Shown here: one piece after another, positions 42,425 through 51,596 of the stretch
How the letters are laid out: each line of letters begins with the position of its first letter
Position numbering within the stretch: position 1 is the stretch's first letter
Origin: JAOUEA01 sp963762075
GTDB taxonomy: Bacteria; Actinomycetota; UBA4738; HRBIN12
DNA length: 64,000 bases
NCBI GenBank assembly: GCA_963762075.1
Contig: CAVXJC010000005.1
Location: forward strand, 62,001-126,000
Reading direction: 5' to 3'
Position numbers and translations under genes: made by a program
The notes under the pieces: model-generated
The model's database searches: none
Seen by the model: only the letters and a program-made list of their open reading frames with translations
Told to the model about the DNA's origin: nothing

Positions 42425-43207
42425 CGCATCCCATCGAACTGCTCGCTGGCGCCGCCGACGGCTCCCTCGCACCAGACGACCGCGCGCAGCTCGACGAACA
42501 CCTGCGAGCGTGCTCGCAGTGCAGCGAGGAGCTCGGGTTGGCAGCCGCAGCTCGCCAGACCCTCAGAACGCTGCCCGAGCCGAGCGCACCCAACCTTGCG
42601 GCGGGCTTCACGCCCGATCGCATCGACGCCCTCACAGCGCCGACGTTCGGGATCGCCCTCCCTCACCTCGAAGCTCGTTCCCGCCCTCGCGGCGGCCGCG
42701 GTCGTGGCGCTCGTGGCGCTCGTGATCCCGCGTCTCATCACCACGCGGGAGAGCGCGGACAGAGCGGCAGCGCCGGCATCGCAGGAGCTCGTGATCGATG
42801 GCCTCGTGCGGCTGCAGGTCGAAGACACCGACTACGACACTCCCACCCTGAAGGAGACGCTGGCCGATCTCACTGCTGCGATGCCCGACTCGCGGCCCGC
42901 CGATGCCGCCGCCCCCGCGAGCGCCGCCACCGAGACGGCCGCTGAGGGCGGACCGGACGGCGCAGCGAGCGGCCTGAGGATCGCGCCGGGCAGGACGCGG
43001 AAGGCGGCGGCCTGCCTGAAGCGGGCTTTCCCCGGCTACCCAGGGGAGATCGTGCAGGTACGACAAGCGACCTTCGAGGGCGAGCCGGCGTTGCTGGGCG
43101 TCGTCCTCGAGAGCGCCCTCGAGGTTCCCCCCGCTGGCGGCCTCTCGATCTGGGTCGCGGCGGTGGAGGACTGCTCCATCCTCACGATCGCGTCGGGCCC
43201 CCGCTAG
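42421..43207 (+). CDS. Zinc-associated (ZAS) anti-sigma factor, membrane-bound, frameshifted
   Basis: GTG 42421 overlaps the sigma gene as GTGA. The first frame gives LLAGAADGSLAPDDRAQLDEHLRACSQCSEEL, holding the HxxxCxxC zinc motif, up to about 42650. The next part is in the +1 frame: a membrane helix (VPALAAAAVVALVALVI), then an extracytoplasmic domain with ACLKRAFPGYPGEIVQVRQ and WVAAVEDCSIL. Joined it is about 260 aa. One surplus base between about 42600 and 42660 (perhaps the CCCTCCCTC stretch) explains the break. It should hold the ECF sigma inactive at the membrane. Confidence 0.8.
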
Positions 43208-43274
43208 CGGGGGACACGGGCCGGCATGCCCGGGAATGCCCGAGCGTTCAAGGCTGTGGGAGGATTTGCGGACC

Positions 43275-44216
43275 ATGACCACCGACGAACGCGGCGTCAT
43301 CGTGATCGGATCGGGCCCGGCCGGGTACACGGCGGCCCTGTATGCAGCCCGGGCGAATCTCGCCCCCTTGGTGCTGAAGGGCCTCGACGCGGGCGGGCAG
43401 CTCATGCTGACGACCGACGTCGAGAACTACCCCGGCTTCCCCGATGGCCTGCTGGGGCCCGAGATGATGGAGCGATTCGAGAAGCAGGCCGCTCGCTTCG
43501 GCGCCGAGATCCTGCCCGTGCACGTGACCCAGGTCGACCTCTCGAGCCGTCCGTTCCTCGTGAAGGCCGGCGATCAGGAGTGGCGAGCGCAGGCCGTGAT
43601 CGTGGCGACGGGCGCGAGTGCACGGTGGCTCGGTGTGCCGGGCGAGGAACAGCTCCGCGGACGAGGGGTGAGCGCGTGCGCGACCTGCGACGGCTTCTTC
43701 TTCCGCGATCGCGAGCTGGTGGTGGTGGGCGGCGGCGATACCGCGATGGAAGAGGCGACCTTCCTCACGAAGTTCGCCTCGAAGGTCACCATCGTGCACC
43801 GGCGCGACGAGTTCCGCGCCTCGAAGATCATGCGGGAACGCACGCTCGCCAACCCCAAGATCGAAGTGAGCTGGAACACGGTCGTGAGCGAGATCATCGG
43901 CGACGGCGCCGTCACCGGCGTGCGACTCACCGACACCGTCACCGCCGAGGAACGCGAGATGGCGACCGACGGCGTCTTCGTGGCGATCGGACACGATCCG
44001 AACACTTCGTTGTTGGCCGGACAGATCGATCTCGACGAGAACGGCTATGCGATCGTGCAGGAACCACGCACGCATACGAACGTGCCAGGCGTGTTCGCGG
44101 CCGGCGACGTGACGGACACGATCTACCGGCAGGCCGTGACCGCGGCGGGGCAAGGCTGCAAGGCAGCGATCGACGCAGAACGATTCCTCGAAGAACAGGC
44201 GCATGCGAAGAGCTGA
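43275..44216 (+). CDS. trxB: Thioredoxin-disulfide reductase
   Basis: 313 aa, NADPH-dependent reduction of thioredoxin. FAD site VIGSGPAGYTAALYAARA at residues 11-28; redox-active CATC in GVSACATCDGFFF near residue 135; NADP site VVVGGGDTAMEEATFL; C-terminal FAD stretch GVFAAGDVTDTIYRQAVTAAGQG. Complete. ATG 43275 is preceded by GGGAGG about 9-12 nt away. It starts 67 bp after the anti-sigma gene and 126 bp before trxA, the usual actinobacterial order. Confidence 0.97.
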   Translation: MTTDERGVIVIGSGPAGYTAALYAARANLAPLVLKGLDAGGQLMLTTDVENYPGFPDGLLGPEMMERFEKQAARFGAEILPVHVTQVDLSSRPFLVKAGDQEWRAQAVIVATGASARWLGVPGEEQLRGRGVSACATCDGFFFRDRELVVVGGGDTAMEEATFLTKFASKVTIVHRRDEFRASKIMRERTLANPKIEVSWNTVVSEIIGDGAVTGVRLTDTVTAEEREMATDGVFVAIGHDPNTSLLAGQIDLDENGYAIVQEPRTHTNVPGVFAAGDVTDTIYRQAVTAAGQGCKAAIDAERFLEEQAHAKS

Positions 44217-44342
44217 AGCCGGGAATCACCCGGGAGTGGCGAACGTTGCACGATCGGGTGTCCCGACCGGGCCACGGACGATCGGCAGGAAGATCGCAAC
44301 GTTCGAGCGCACCGTTCAGACGACGAGAAGGACGAGGAGAAG

Positions 44343-44678
44343 ATGACGACCATGGCGAACGTGAACAGCGTGACCGACCAGGAGTTCCAGGGCTCGGTGC
44401 TCGATTCCGATACCCCTGTGCTCGTGGATTTCTGGGCCGAGTGGTGCGTGCCATGCCACATGGTCTCGCCGGTCGTCGAGGAGATCGGACTCGACAAGGG
44501 CGAAGCCCTGAAGGTCGTGAAGCTGAACATCGACGAGAACCCACAGGCCACCCGAACGTACGGCGTGATGAGCATCCCGAGCCTCATCTTGTTCAAGGGC
44601 GGCGAAGAGGTCGCACGGGTGGTCGGCGCGAAGCCGAAGGACGCGATCCTGCGCGACATCGAGCCGCACCTCGCCTGA
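44343..44678 (+). CDS. trxA: Thioredoxin with WCVPC active site
   Basis: 111 aa thioredoxin fold. The active site is AEWCVPCHMVSPVVEE (Cys38 and Cys41), where most thioredoxins have WCGPC; the Gly is Val here. The cis-Pro loop is VMSIPSLILFKGGEEV. GAGGAGAAG lies just before ATG 44343; ATG 44352 (MANVNS) is a possible second start. Partner of trxB; the altered middle residue could shift the redox potential. Confidence 0.95.
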   Translation: MTTMANVNSVTDQEFQGSVLDSDTPVLVDFWAEWCVPCHMVSPVVEEIGLDKGEALKVVKLNIDENPQATRTYGVMSIPSLILFKGGEEVARVVGAKPKDAILRDIEPHLA

Positions 44679-44700
44679 CCGGCCAGCGAGGGCCGGCGAT

Positions 44701-45774
44701 GTGGCTCGGTTGCCGCAAGGCGCAGGAGCGGCGCAGACTCGTCGTGTGCGCATCTATCGTCTCGGCGACGAGGGCCGCGAGGTCGGCGACATCCAACAGC
44801 GCCTGATCGGGCTCGGACACACGATCGACGACCACGAGCTCGAGGGTCGTTTCGGAGCCTCGACGGACCGAGCGGTGCGAGCCTTCCAGGATCGTCGCAG
44901 CCTGCGCGTCGACGGGCTGGTGGGCCCCGACACCTGGGGTCAGCTCGTCGAGGCGGGGTACCGGTTCGGCGATCGCACGCTGTATCTGCACTCCCCCTTC
45001 TTCCGCGGCGACGACGTACGGGCCCTTCAGCGCAAGCTGAATGCGCTCGGTTTCGACGCCGGCCGCGAGGATGGCTTGTTCGGCACGGGAACCGATCGCG
45101 CGATGCGGGAGTTCCAGCGCAACGTCGGGCAGGAGCCCGACGGCATCGTGGGACCGCACACGATCGAGACGCTGGAGCGGATGCGTCCGCTCGAGTCGGC
45201 GCCGAGTCGCGCCATGGTTCGGGAGGCTGAAGAGTTGCGAACGACGCGCCCTGCGATCGAGTCACAAGTGCTCGCGATCGACCCCGGTGATCCCAGCGAT
45301 GCAGGAGGAGCGTGCGTCTACTCGGTCGCGGAGGTCTTGCGCGATGAGCTCGAGGCGATGGGCGCCAAGCCCTCGCTCGTGCGGGAGCGCGACGAGAGGC
45401 TCGGCCCGACCGAACGGGCGCGGGCCGCCAATGAGATGGGCGCGGCGATGTGCGTCTCGATCGGACTCGCGAACGGTTTGCCGCAGGCGTCGGGCCCGAC
45501 TGTCTCGTATTTCGGCAGCGAGCACACCCATTCGCCGGCGGGCATGCTGTTGGCGGAGCTGATACTCGAGGAAGTCGAAGCAGCGCTCGAGACCCGTGGC
45601 CGGCTCCAGCGCCTCGCGGTCTCGATGCTCCGCGAGACGCGCATGCCCGCCGTACGGATCGAGCCTGCTTCCCTCACGAACGCCCGGGAAGCGTCACTCA
45701 TCAGCGATCCGCTCTTCGCCGATCGCGTGGGCCGCGCGGTGGCAGCGGGCGTCAAGCGCTTCTTCGCCGGCTGA
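44701..45774 (+). CDS. cwlM: CwlM-like protein: two peptidoglycan-binding domains plus degenerate amidase_3 domain
   Basis: 357 aa from GTG 44701 (GTG 44746 possible). Two PG_binding_1 domains: EVGDIQQRLIGLGH ... RVDGLVGPDTW and DVRALQRKLNALGFDAGREDGLFGTGTDRAM ... PDGIVGPHT. The amidase_3-like part starts VLAIDPGDP, where active enzymes have DPGHGG, and the SlHaN motif reads VSIGLANG, so both zinc His are lost; only the late Glu in VRIEPASLTN remains. Mycobacterial CwlM is likewise thought not to be a hydrolase but a regulator of MurA. Same place after trxB-trxA as in mycobacteria. Confidence 0.88.
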   Translation: MARLPQGAGAAQTRRVRIYRLGDEGREVGDIQQRLIGLGHTIDDHELEGRFGASTDRAVRAFQDRRSLRVDGLVGPDTWGQLVEAGYRFGDRTLYLHSPFFRGDDVRALQRKLNALGFDAGREDGLFGTGTDRAMREFQRNVGQEPDGIVGPHTIETLERMRPLESAPSRAMVREAEELRTTRPAIESQVLAIDPGDPSDAGGACVYSVAEVLRDELEAMGAKPSLVRERDERLGPTERARAANEMGAAMCVSIGLANGLPQASGPTVSYFGSEHTHSPAGMLLAELILEEVEAALETRGRLQRLAVSMLRETRMPAVRIEPASLTNAREASLISDPLFADRVGRAVAAGVKRFFAG

Positions 45775-45907
45775 CGAGCCGCAGGACAGTACCGAGCACC
45801 ACGCCGAGCATGGCGGCACGGATCGCGCGCTCACGCTCAGTGGCATGAGGCCGCACGCTGGGCAGCTCTTCATGAGGGCTCGGCATCGCGGGCTATGCTA
45901 CGCGCCG

Positions 45908-46897
45908 ATGCGCTTCTGCCTGATGCTCGAGGGACAGGAAGGCGTCACCTGGCCCGATTGGCTCGGTGCTGCTCGCACCGCCGAGAGGCTCGGGTTCGAG
46001 GCGATCTTCACCTCCGATCACTACCTTTCCGTCATGCGCGACGCGGGTCGCGACTCCCTCATGCGCGACGCGGGTGACCGGGGCTCCTCAGACGCTTGGA
46101 CGATGCTGTCGGCACTCGCCGCATCGACCGAGACGATCCGCCTCGGCACGATGGTGTCGCCGGTCACCTTCCGCGCTCCCGCCCTGCTCGCCAAGGCTGC
46201 GGTGACGGTCGACCGGGTGAGCGGCGGCCGGGTGGAGATCGGCATGGGCGCGGGCTGGTGGGAGGAAGAGCACCGCACACACGGGTTCGACTTCCCCCCC
46301 ACGTCGACCCGGTTCGACATGCTCGAAGAGCAGCTCGAGATCGTGCACGGCCTGCTCACGAAAGAGCGCTTCTCATTCCAGGGCAAGCATTATCACCTCG
46401 ACGACGTAGCGTTCTCGCCGAAGGGCGTGCAGACGCCTCATCCACCGATCGTGATCGGGGGCAACGGCGGTCCGCGGGTCGCTGGGCTCGTCTCGCGATG
46501 GGCCGACGAGTTCAATACGGTCGGGCCATCGCCCGAACAGGCGCGGGAGCGGTTCGGACCCGTGCGCGATCGGCTCGACGCCGACGGACGACCCCAGCAC
46601 ACACTGACGACCTCGGTGATGACGTGGTGCTACGTGGGCGAGACCGAGTCCGACGCGATGCGCGTGATCGAGAAGGCCAGCGCCAGGGCCATGCGCGCTG
46701 CGCGCTTCGAGGAGGAGTTCGATGAGCTGCGGGCACATTGTGTCGTCGGGTCCGTCGACCAAGCAGTCGAGCGCCTGAACGAGTACGCCGAGGCGGGGGT
46801 GCAAAGGATCATGCTGAACCACGAGCTCTTCGACGACCTCGAGATGCTCGAAGTCCTCGCAGAGCGAGTCTTCCCGCACGTCCAGTCGGCGGCGTGA
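45908..46897 (+). CDS. LLM-class (F420-type) oxidoreductase
   Basis: 329 aa TIM-barrel oxidoreductase. GFEAIFTSDHYLSV, IRLGTMVSPVTFRAPALLAKAAVTVDRVSGGRVEIGMGAGW and PPIVIGGNGGPRVAGLVSRWADEFN are the motifs of the F420-dependent LLM family. A short duplicated MRDAG(R)DSLMRDAGD occurs near residue 45-58. Substrate unknown. ATG 45908 is 8 nt after TATGCT (45894-45899), so leaderless expression is likely. It is a second member of this family in the window and is only distantly similar to the one at 10.3 kb. Confidence 0.9.
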   Translation: MRFCLMLEGQEGVTWPDWLGAARTAERLGFEAIFTSDHYLSVMRDAGRDSLMRDAGDRGSSDAWTMLSALAASTETIRLGTMVSPVTFRAPALLAKAAVTVDRVSGGRVEIGMGAGWWEEEHRTHGFDFPPTSTRFDMLEEQLEIVHGLLTKERFSFQGKHYHLDDVAFSPKGVQTPHPPIVIGGNGGPRVAGLVSRWADEFNTVGPSPEQARERFGPVRDRLDADGRPQHTLTTSVMTWCYVGETESDAMRVIEKASARAMRAARFEEEFDELRAHCVVGSVDQAVERLNEYAEAGVQRIMLNHELFDDLEMLEVLAERVFPHVQSAA

Positions 46898-47005
46898 GCG
46901 GTGAGCGTCACAGGTCCTGCGCGCCGATCGTGAATCGTGCGTGACCGCTGGCTCCTGACCGAATCACGGACCATTCGGAAGTCGCTGCTAGCCTTTGGCT
47001 TCTTC

Positions 47006-48235
47006 ATGACCGAGCTCTCGATCGATCGCTTCGTCGAGCTGTACGCACGCCGCACGTCGGGAATGGCAGCCTCAGAGGTGCGGGCACTGTTCGCGGTGGC
47101 CTCGCGGCCCGAGGTTGTCTCGCTCGCCGGTGGCATGCCGTTCGTGCAGGCGCTTCCGGCAGAAGACGTGCTCGAGGTCGTGCGAGCCGTGCTCGACGAG
47201 CACGGCTCGACGTCGCTGCAATACGGGGGCGGGCAAGGACACCTTTCGCTTCGCACCAGGCTCTCCATGTTGATGGCGGCCGAAGGCGTGGCGGGCGACC
47301 CCGAGGACATGATCGTCACGAGCGGCGCGCAGCAAGCGCTCGACCTGATCGGCAAGATCTTCCTCGATGCGGGTGACTTGATCGCGGTCGAAGCTCCTGC
47401 ATACGTCGGGGCGCTCACCGCATTCGGGGCGTACGAACCTCGATTCCTTCAGATCGACGTCGATGACGACGGGATGGTCGTCGACCAACTCGAGGAGTCG
47501 CTCGTTCGGGGTGACCGACCGAAGCTCGTGTATACGTGCCCGAACTTCGGGAATCCCACCGGTATGACGTTATCATACGGAAGGCGGGAACAGCTCGTGG
47601 TGCTCTGCCGGGAAGCGGGGATCCCGATCGTCGAGGACAACCCATACGGCATGCTCCGATTCGAGGGCGATCAGCTCCCGGCTTTACGAACCCTCGACCC
47701 CGACAACGTCATCTACCTCGGCACAGTTTCGAAGGTCTTCTCCCCCGGCGTGCGCGTGGGGTGGGCACTCGCGGGGCAGTCGGTTGTCCAGCGTCTGGTC
47801 CTCGCGAAGGAAGCGGCCGATCTCTGCGGCTCAACATTCACGATGCTCGTCACCGAGCGGTACTTCGCCGACGAGGACCGCTGGAGAACCAACCTCGCGA
47901 CGCTGAACGGGATCTACCGATCACGACGCGACGTGATGCTCGAAGCCATCGAGGAGCACTTTCCACATGAGGCGTCCTACAGCCACCCCGCGGGCGGCTT
48001 CTATGTGTGGGTGACACTCCCCGATTGGGTCGACACGCGGGCGATGCTCGCCGCCGCGGTCGAACGTCGGGTCGCATACGTTCCCGGGACCGCGTTCTAC
48101 CCCGACGGCCGCGGGGACAACCAGATGCGGCTCGCCTTCTGCTATCCACCGCCCGAGCGCATCCGTGAGGGCGTCGCGAGGCTCGGAACCCTTCTCGGCG
48201 ACGAGCAGGCCACGTACCGGAGTCTGCGTCCATGA
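47006..48235 (+). CDS. PLP-dependent aminotransferase (class I/II, 2-aminoadipate aminotransferase-like)
   Basis: 409 aa. VVSLAGGMPFVQALP and SLQYGGGQGHLSLRTRLS open the fold; VTSGAQQALDLIGKIF, YTCPNFGNPTGMT, VEDNPYGMLRFEG and the PLP Lys in YLGTVSKVFSPGVRVGW are all present. This is the LysN/MocR-catalytic-domain type, acting on aminoadipate or aromatic/branched amino acids; the true substrate is unknown. ATG 47006 fits; TAGCCT lies 11 nt upstream. It overlaps ddl by 4 bp, so it may feed amino acid supply for the cell wall, which is only a guess. Confidence 0.9.
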   Translation: MTELSIDRFVELYARRTSGMAASEVRALFAVASRPEVVSLAGGMPFVQALPAEDVLEVVRAVLDEHGSTSLQYGGGQGHLSLRTRLSMLMAAEGVAGDPEDMIVTSGAQQALDLIGKIFLDAGDLIAVEAPAYVGALTAFGAYEPRFLQIDVDDDGMVVDQLEESLVRGDRPKLVYTCPNFGNPTGMTLSYGRREQLVVLCREAGIPIVEDNPYGMLRFEGDQLPALRTLDPDNVIYLGTVSKVFSPGVRVGWALAGQSVVQRLVLAKEAADLCGSTFTMLVTERYFADEDRWRTNLATLNGIYRSRRDVMLEAIEEHFPHEASYSHPAGGFYVWVTLPDWVDTRAMLAAAVERRVAYVPGTAFYPDGRGDNQMRLAFCYPPPERIREGVARLGTLLGDEQATYRSLRP

Positions 48236-49170
48236 ACATCGCGGTCCTCTCCGGCGGCCGGACACCCGAACGCGACGTCTCCCTCCGAGGGGGGCACAGG
48301 GTCTTGGGTGCCTTGCTCGAGCTCGGTCATGCCGCCGCACTGATCGACCCGGCGGAGGTGTCTCTGACCGAAGCCGTGCAAGAGCGGGCCCCCGATCTGT
48401 GCTATCTCACGTTGCACGGCAAGGAAGGGGAAGACGGCACGATACAACGGCTGCTCGACCTTCTCGGCATCGCGTACACGGGCGCGGCCGCATTCGACTG
48501 CGAGGTTGCGTTCGACAAGGTGCTCGCCAAGGACGCCCTCGTCCGGGCGGGTCTCCGGACGCCGGCCTGGGCACCGATCGAGGGGGCGGCCCTGCGAGAC
48601 CTGGGCGCGGGATCGGCCCTCGGTAGTGTGGCGTCCAGTATCGGCCTGCCTTGCATCGTCAAACCTTCGAGGAGCGGCTCGGCGCTCGGGGTCAGCACGG
48701 TGTCGCGCGAGAGCGACCTGCCCGGCGCAGTGATGGCCGCGCTCTCGTTCAGCGGCGCAGCGGTGGTCGAGACTGCGATCGTCGGAACCGAAGTGGCCGT
48801 CGGGGTGATCGGTGCTCCCGGCGAGGCTCTTCCGGCCGTCGAGATCGTCCCCAAGGGCGGAAGCTATGACTACGCAGCGCGCTACACGGCCGGGGCGACC
48901 GAGTATCACGCGCCGGCCAGGCTCGATGACGCCGCGGCGGCAGGGTGCCGTGACGCTGCGATCACCGCCTGGACGACGCTACATCTTCGGGATGTCACCC
49001 GCGTCGACATGATCGTCGATGCCTCGGGCGACCCCTGGGTGCTCGAGGTCAACGTCTCACCCGGCATGACCGAGACGAGCTTGCTCCCGATGGGCGCCGC
49101 CGCCGCTGGCATGAGCCTCGCGGATCTGTGTGACGCGATCACGCGCTCGGCGCTGGACCGTCGCGTCTGA
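48232..49170 (+). CDS. ddl: D-alanine-D-alanine ligase (ATP-grasp)
   Basis: 312 aa. AVLSGGRTPERDVSLRGG is the N-terminal motif, LTLHGKEGEDGTIQRLLDLLGIAYTG the next, and the ATP-grasp part has GLPCIVKPSRSGSALGVS and LEVNVSPGMTETSLLP, with metal-binding Glu and Asn. Makes the D-Ala-D-Ala of peptidoglycan stems. ATG 48232 overlaps the aminotransferase stop as ATGA. It ends 17 bp from the convergent parB gene, an uncommon place for ddl. Confidence 0.93.
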   Translation: MNIAVLSGGRTPERDVSLRGGHRVLGALLELGHAAALIDPAEVSLTEAVQERAPDLCYLTLHGKEGEDGTIQRLLDLLGIAYTGAAAFDCEVAFDKVLAKDALVRAGLRTPAWAPIEGAALRDLGAGSALGSVASSIGLPCIVKPSRSGSALGVSTVSRESDLPGAVMAALSFSGAAVVETAIVGTEVAVGVIGAPGEALPAVEIVPKGGSYDYAARYTAGATEYHAPARLDDAAAAGCRDAAITAWTTLHLRDVTRVDMIVDASGDPWVLEVNVSPGMTETSLLPMGAAAAGMSLADLCDAITRSALDRRV

Positions 49171-49187
49171 GGGCGCAGACACCCTCT

Positions 49188-50078
49188 TCATTCGGGCGCC
49201 AGGCCCGGCCCCGATCCCACGATCTCCGAGACGATCCGGTCGAGATCGTCGACCGAGCCGAACTCGATGATGACCCGGCCCCGCTTCTTGCCGTATCGGA
49301 TCTGCACACGCGTGGCGAGCTGCTCTGACAAGATCTCCTCGACCTCTGCCATGCCGGTGTCCGTGGGCGGCTCGGCGACATCGACGGCGGGCGGCTTGTC
49401 CGGAACCGGTTCGAGGTAGCGCCGTACCAACTCCTCGGTCTCGCGGACCGACAGGTCCTCGGCGGCCACGCGGACCGCCAACGCGTTCATCGCGTCGGCA
49501 TCGCCCAGTGTCAACAACGCACGAGCGTGCCCCGCTTGGATCTTCTCGTCGGTGAGCAGCTGCTGCGTCTCGAGCGGAAGCTGAAGCAGTCGGATCGTGT
49601 TGGCGATGTGTGACCTCGACACACCGACACGTTCTGCAAGGGCCTCTTGCTTGAGCCCGAGATCCTCGAGCAGTTGACGGAATGCCTCAGCGAGCTCGAT
49701 GGGCCCAAGGTCCTGGCGATGGATGTTCTCGATCAGCGCTTCCCGCAACAGATCAGCGTCGTCGGTATCACGCAGCACGACGGGAACCGTCGCAAGGCCG
49801 GCCACTTTGGCCGCGCGAAGTCGGCGCTCTCCCGCGACGAGCTCATAGCCGTCGCCCGAGCGCCGTACTACGATCGGTTGCAGGATCCCGACTTCACGGA
49901 TCGAATCGGCGAGCGAGCGGATCTCGTCGGAGTCCCAGCGGGTACGGGGCTGTTTCGGATTCGGCGCGACGGCATTCACCGGCACCTCGAGCAGTCCGAC
50001 CGACCCGTCCCCTGTCTCAGGTGCACCGGGGATGAGGGCCGACAGCCCACGACCGAGACCTCCTCTCTTCGACATCAT
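49188..50078 (-). CDS. parB: Chromosome-partitioning protein ParB
   Basis: 296 aa. RGGLGRGLSALIPG is the ParA-contacting N-terminus; NPKQPRTRWDSDEIRSLADSI and GERRLRAAKVAGL (GERRxRA) form the CTP-binding domain; the helix-turn-helix is EALAERVGVSRSHIANTIRLLQLP; the C-terminus dimerises (YGKKRGRVIIEFGSVDDLDRI). Two ATGs stand side by side at 50078 and 50075; the first overlaps the parA stop as ATGA. Binds the parS at 52188. Confidence 0.96.
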   Translation of the reverse strand: MMSKRGGLGRGLSALIPGAPETGDGSVGLLEVPVNAVAPNPKQPRTRWDSDEIRSLADSIREVGILQPIVVRRSGDGYELVAGERRLRAAKVAGLATVPVVLRDTDDADLLREALIENIHRQDLGPIELAEAFRQLLEDLGLKQEALAERVGVSRSHIANTIRLLQLPLETQQLLTDEKIQAGHARALLTLGDADAMNALAVRVAAEDLSVRETEELVRRYLEPVPDKPPAVDVAEPPTDTGMAEVEEILSEQLATRVQIRYGKKRGRVIIEFGSVDDLDRIVSEIVGSGPGLAPE

Positions 50079-51596
50079 TCGCCTCCCTTGCGGAACAGTC
50101 GCCATCGGCGCTTGTGTGTACCTCCACCCTCACGCAGCGTCGCCCCGATCTCAGCGACGGAATGGGCCTCGGGCGCCCCGGCCTCCGGGTCGCCGCGGCC
50201 GGGATCCGGGGGCGCCGGCGAGCGGTCCTCGTTCTCGTCGATGATGACCACCCTGCGTTCGGGGAGATGTCCGGGTGGGGGAGGCTCGGTGGGGGGGCGA
50301 ACGCGTCGTCGTTGCTCGGATCCCGCCTCCGACCCCTCCCATATGTCGTCATCCTCGATCACCCGCTCGCTTGACGGCGTTGCCGACGAAGCGGGCGCTC
50401 GGTCGGTCGGTCGCTCTGGCGGCCGCTCAGCCTCCCGGGCCGGTTCCCGCCCGTCGGGCTGCGGCTCCGCCTTGGGCTCGGGCTTCGGCTCCGCCTTGGG
50501 CTCGGGCTGCGGCTCCGCCGGGGGCTCGGGCTGCGGATCGGGCGCCACGAGATCGGCCACGGTGGGGACATCACCGAGCTCCTCCTCATCGGAACGCTGT
50601 GGAGGTGGTGCCTCGATCGGCGGCACGACAACGGTCGGGAGGTCGTCGTAGACGGGCATCGGCTCTGACGGGGGAGGCCGCAGCGCGACCTCACGCGCGA
50701 GCTCGCGATAGCAGGCCGCGCCCTTGGACTTCGGGTCGTACACCGTGATGGGCTGCCCGAACCCCGGCGCCTCCGAGAGCCGGACGGTACGAGGGATGAT
50801 GATGTCGTACACGACGTGACCGAAGTATCGACGTACTTCCTCCACCACTTGCTCGGAGAGCTTTGTCCGCGGATCGAACATCGTCATGACGATGCCGGAG
50901 AGGCGAAGGCCCGGATTGATGTTGTGCTGCACAAGCGAAACGTTCCGAAGCAACTGACCGAGACCCTCGAGCGCGTAGTACTCGCATTGGATCGGCACGA
51001 TCAATTCTTCGGCTGCCGTCAGTGCGTTGATGGTGAGAAGACCCAACGATGGAGGGCAATCGAGAAGGATGAAGTCGTACATACCCTCTCTTCACCTCGG
51101 CGAGCGCCTTCTTTAGCCGCGTCTCTCTGGAGAACTGACTTACGAGCTCGATCTCGGCTCCAGCCAGGTCGATGGTCGAGGGAAGCGCCGATAGGTGCTT
51201 CACGGGCGTCTGCACGATCGCATCCTTCACCGGAGCTTCGGCGACGATGACGTCGTAGACGGTGATATCGCGAGCCTCATGTCTGATACCCATACCCGTC
51301 GAGGCGTTGCCCTGAGGGTCGAGATCGATCACGAGAACACGGAAACCCAGGTCTGCGAGCGACGCCCCGAGGCTCACGGCCGTAGTGCTCTTGCCCACAC
51401 CGCCCTTCTGGTTCGCGATCGCGATGATTCGAGCCACGCCGGGAGTCTCAGGAGGTATAGGTATGGGCCTTTCCTTCTCCGGCACGGGCGCCTGGCGGCC
51501 TGGCTTGGCCCTGGATGCAGTGGATGAGCCGCCCGTGGATCTGGAGCGGGTGGATGTGCCCGGGTCGGCGCCGACGCCGGCATGAGCCTTCGTCAC
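50075..51596 (-). CDS. parA: Chromosome-partitioning ATPase ParA (Soj), frameshifted, with a long Pro/Glu-rich tail
   Basis: GTG 51596 overlaps the rsmG stop as GTGA and gives a disordered N-terminus of about 50 residues before ARIIAIANQKGGVGKSTTAVSLG (deviant Walker A). The frame runs through VIDLDPQGNASTGMG to KALAEVKRG, then shifts by one base at 51083-51090, continuing MYDFILLDCPPSLGLLTINAL, EYYALEGLGQLL and PRTVRLSEAPGFGQPI. After the normal end (REVALRPPP) come about 170 unusual residues with PEPKAEPKPEPKAEPQPE-like repeats, acidic patches and a basic last stretch (HKRRWRLFRKGG). Usual ParA ends before this tail. Confidence 0.88.
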
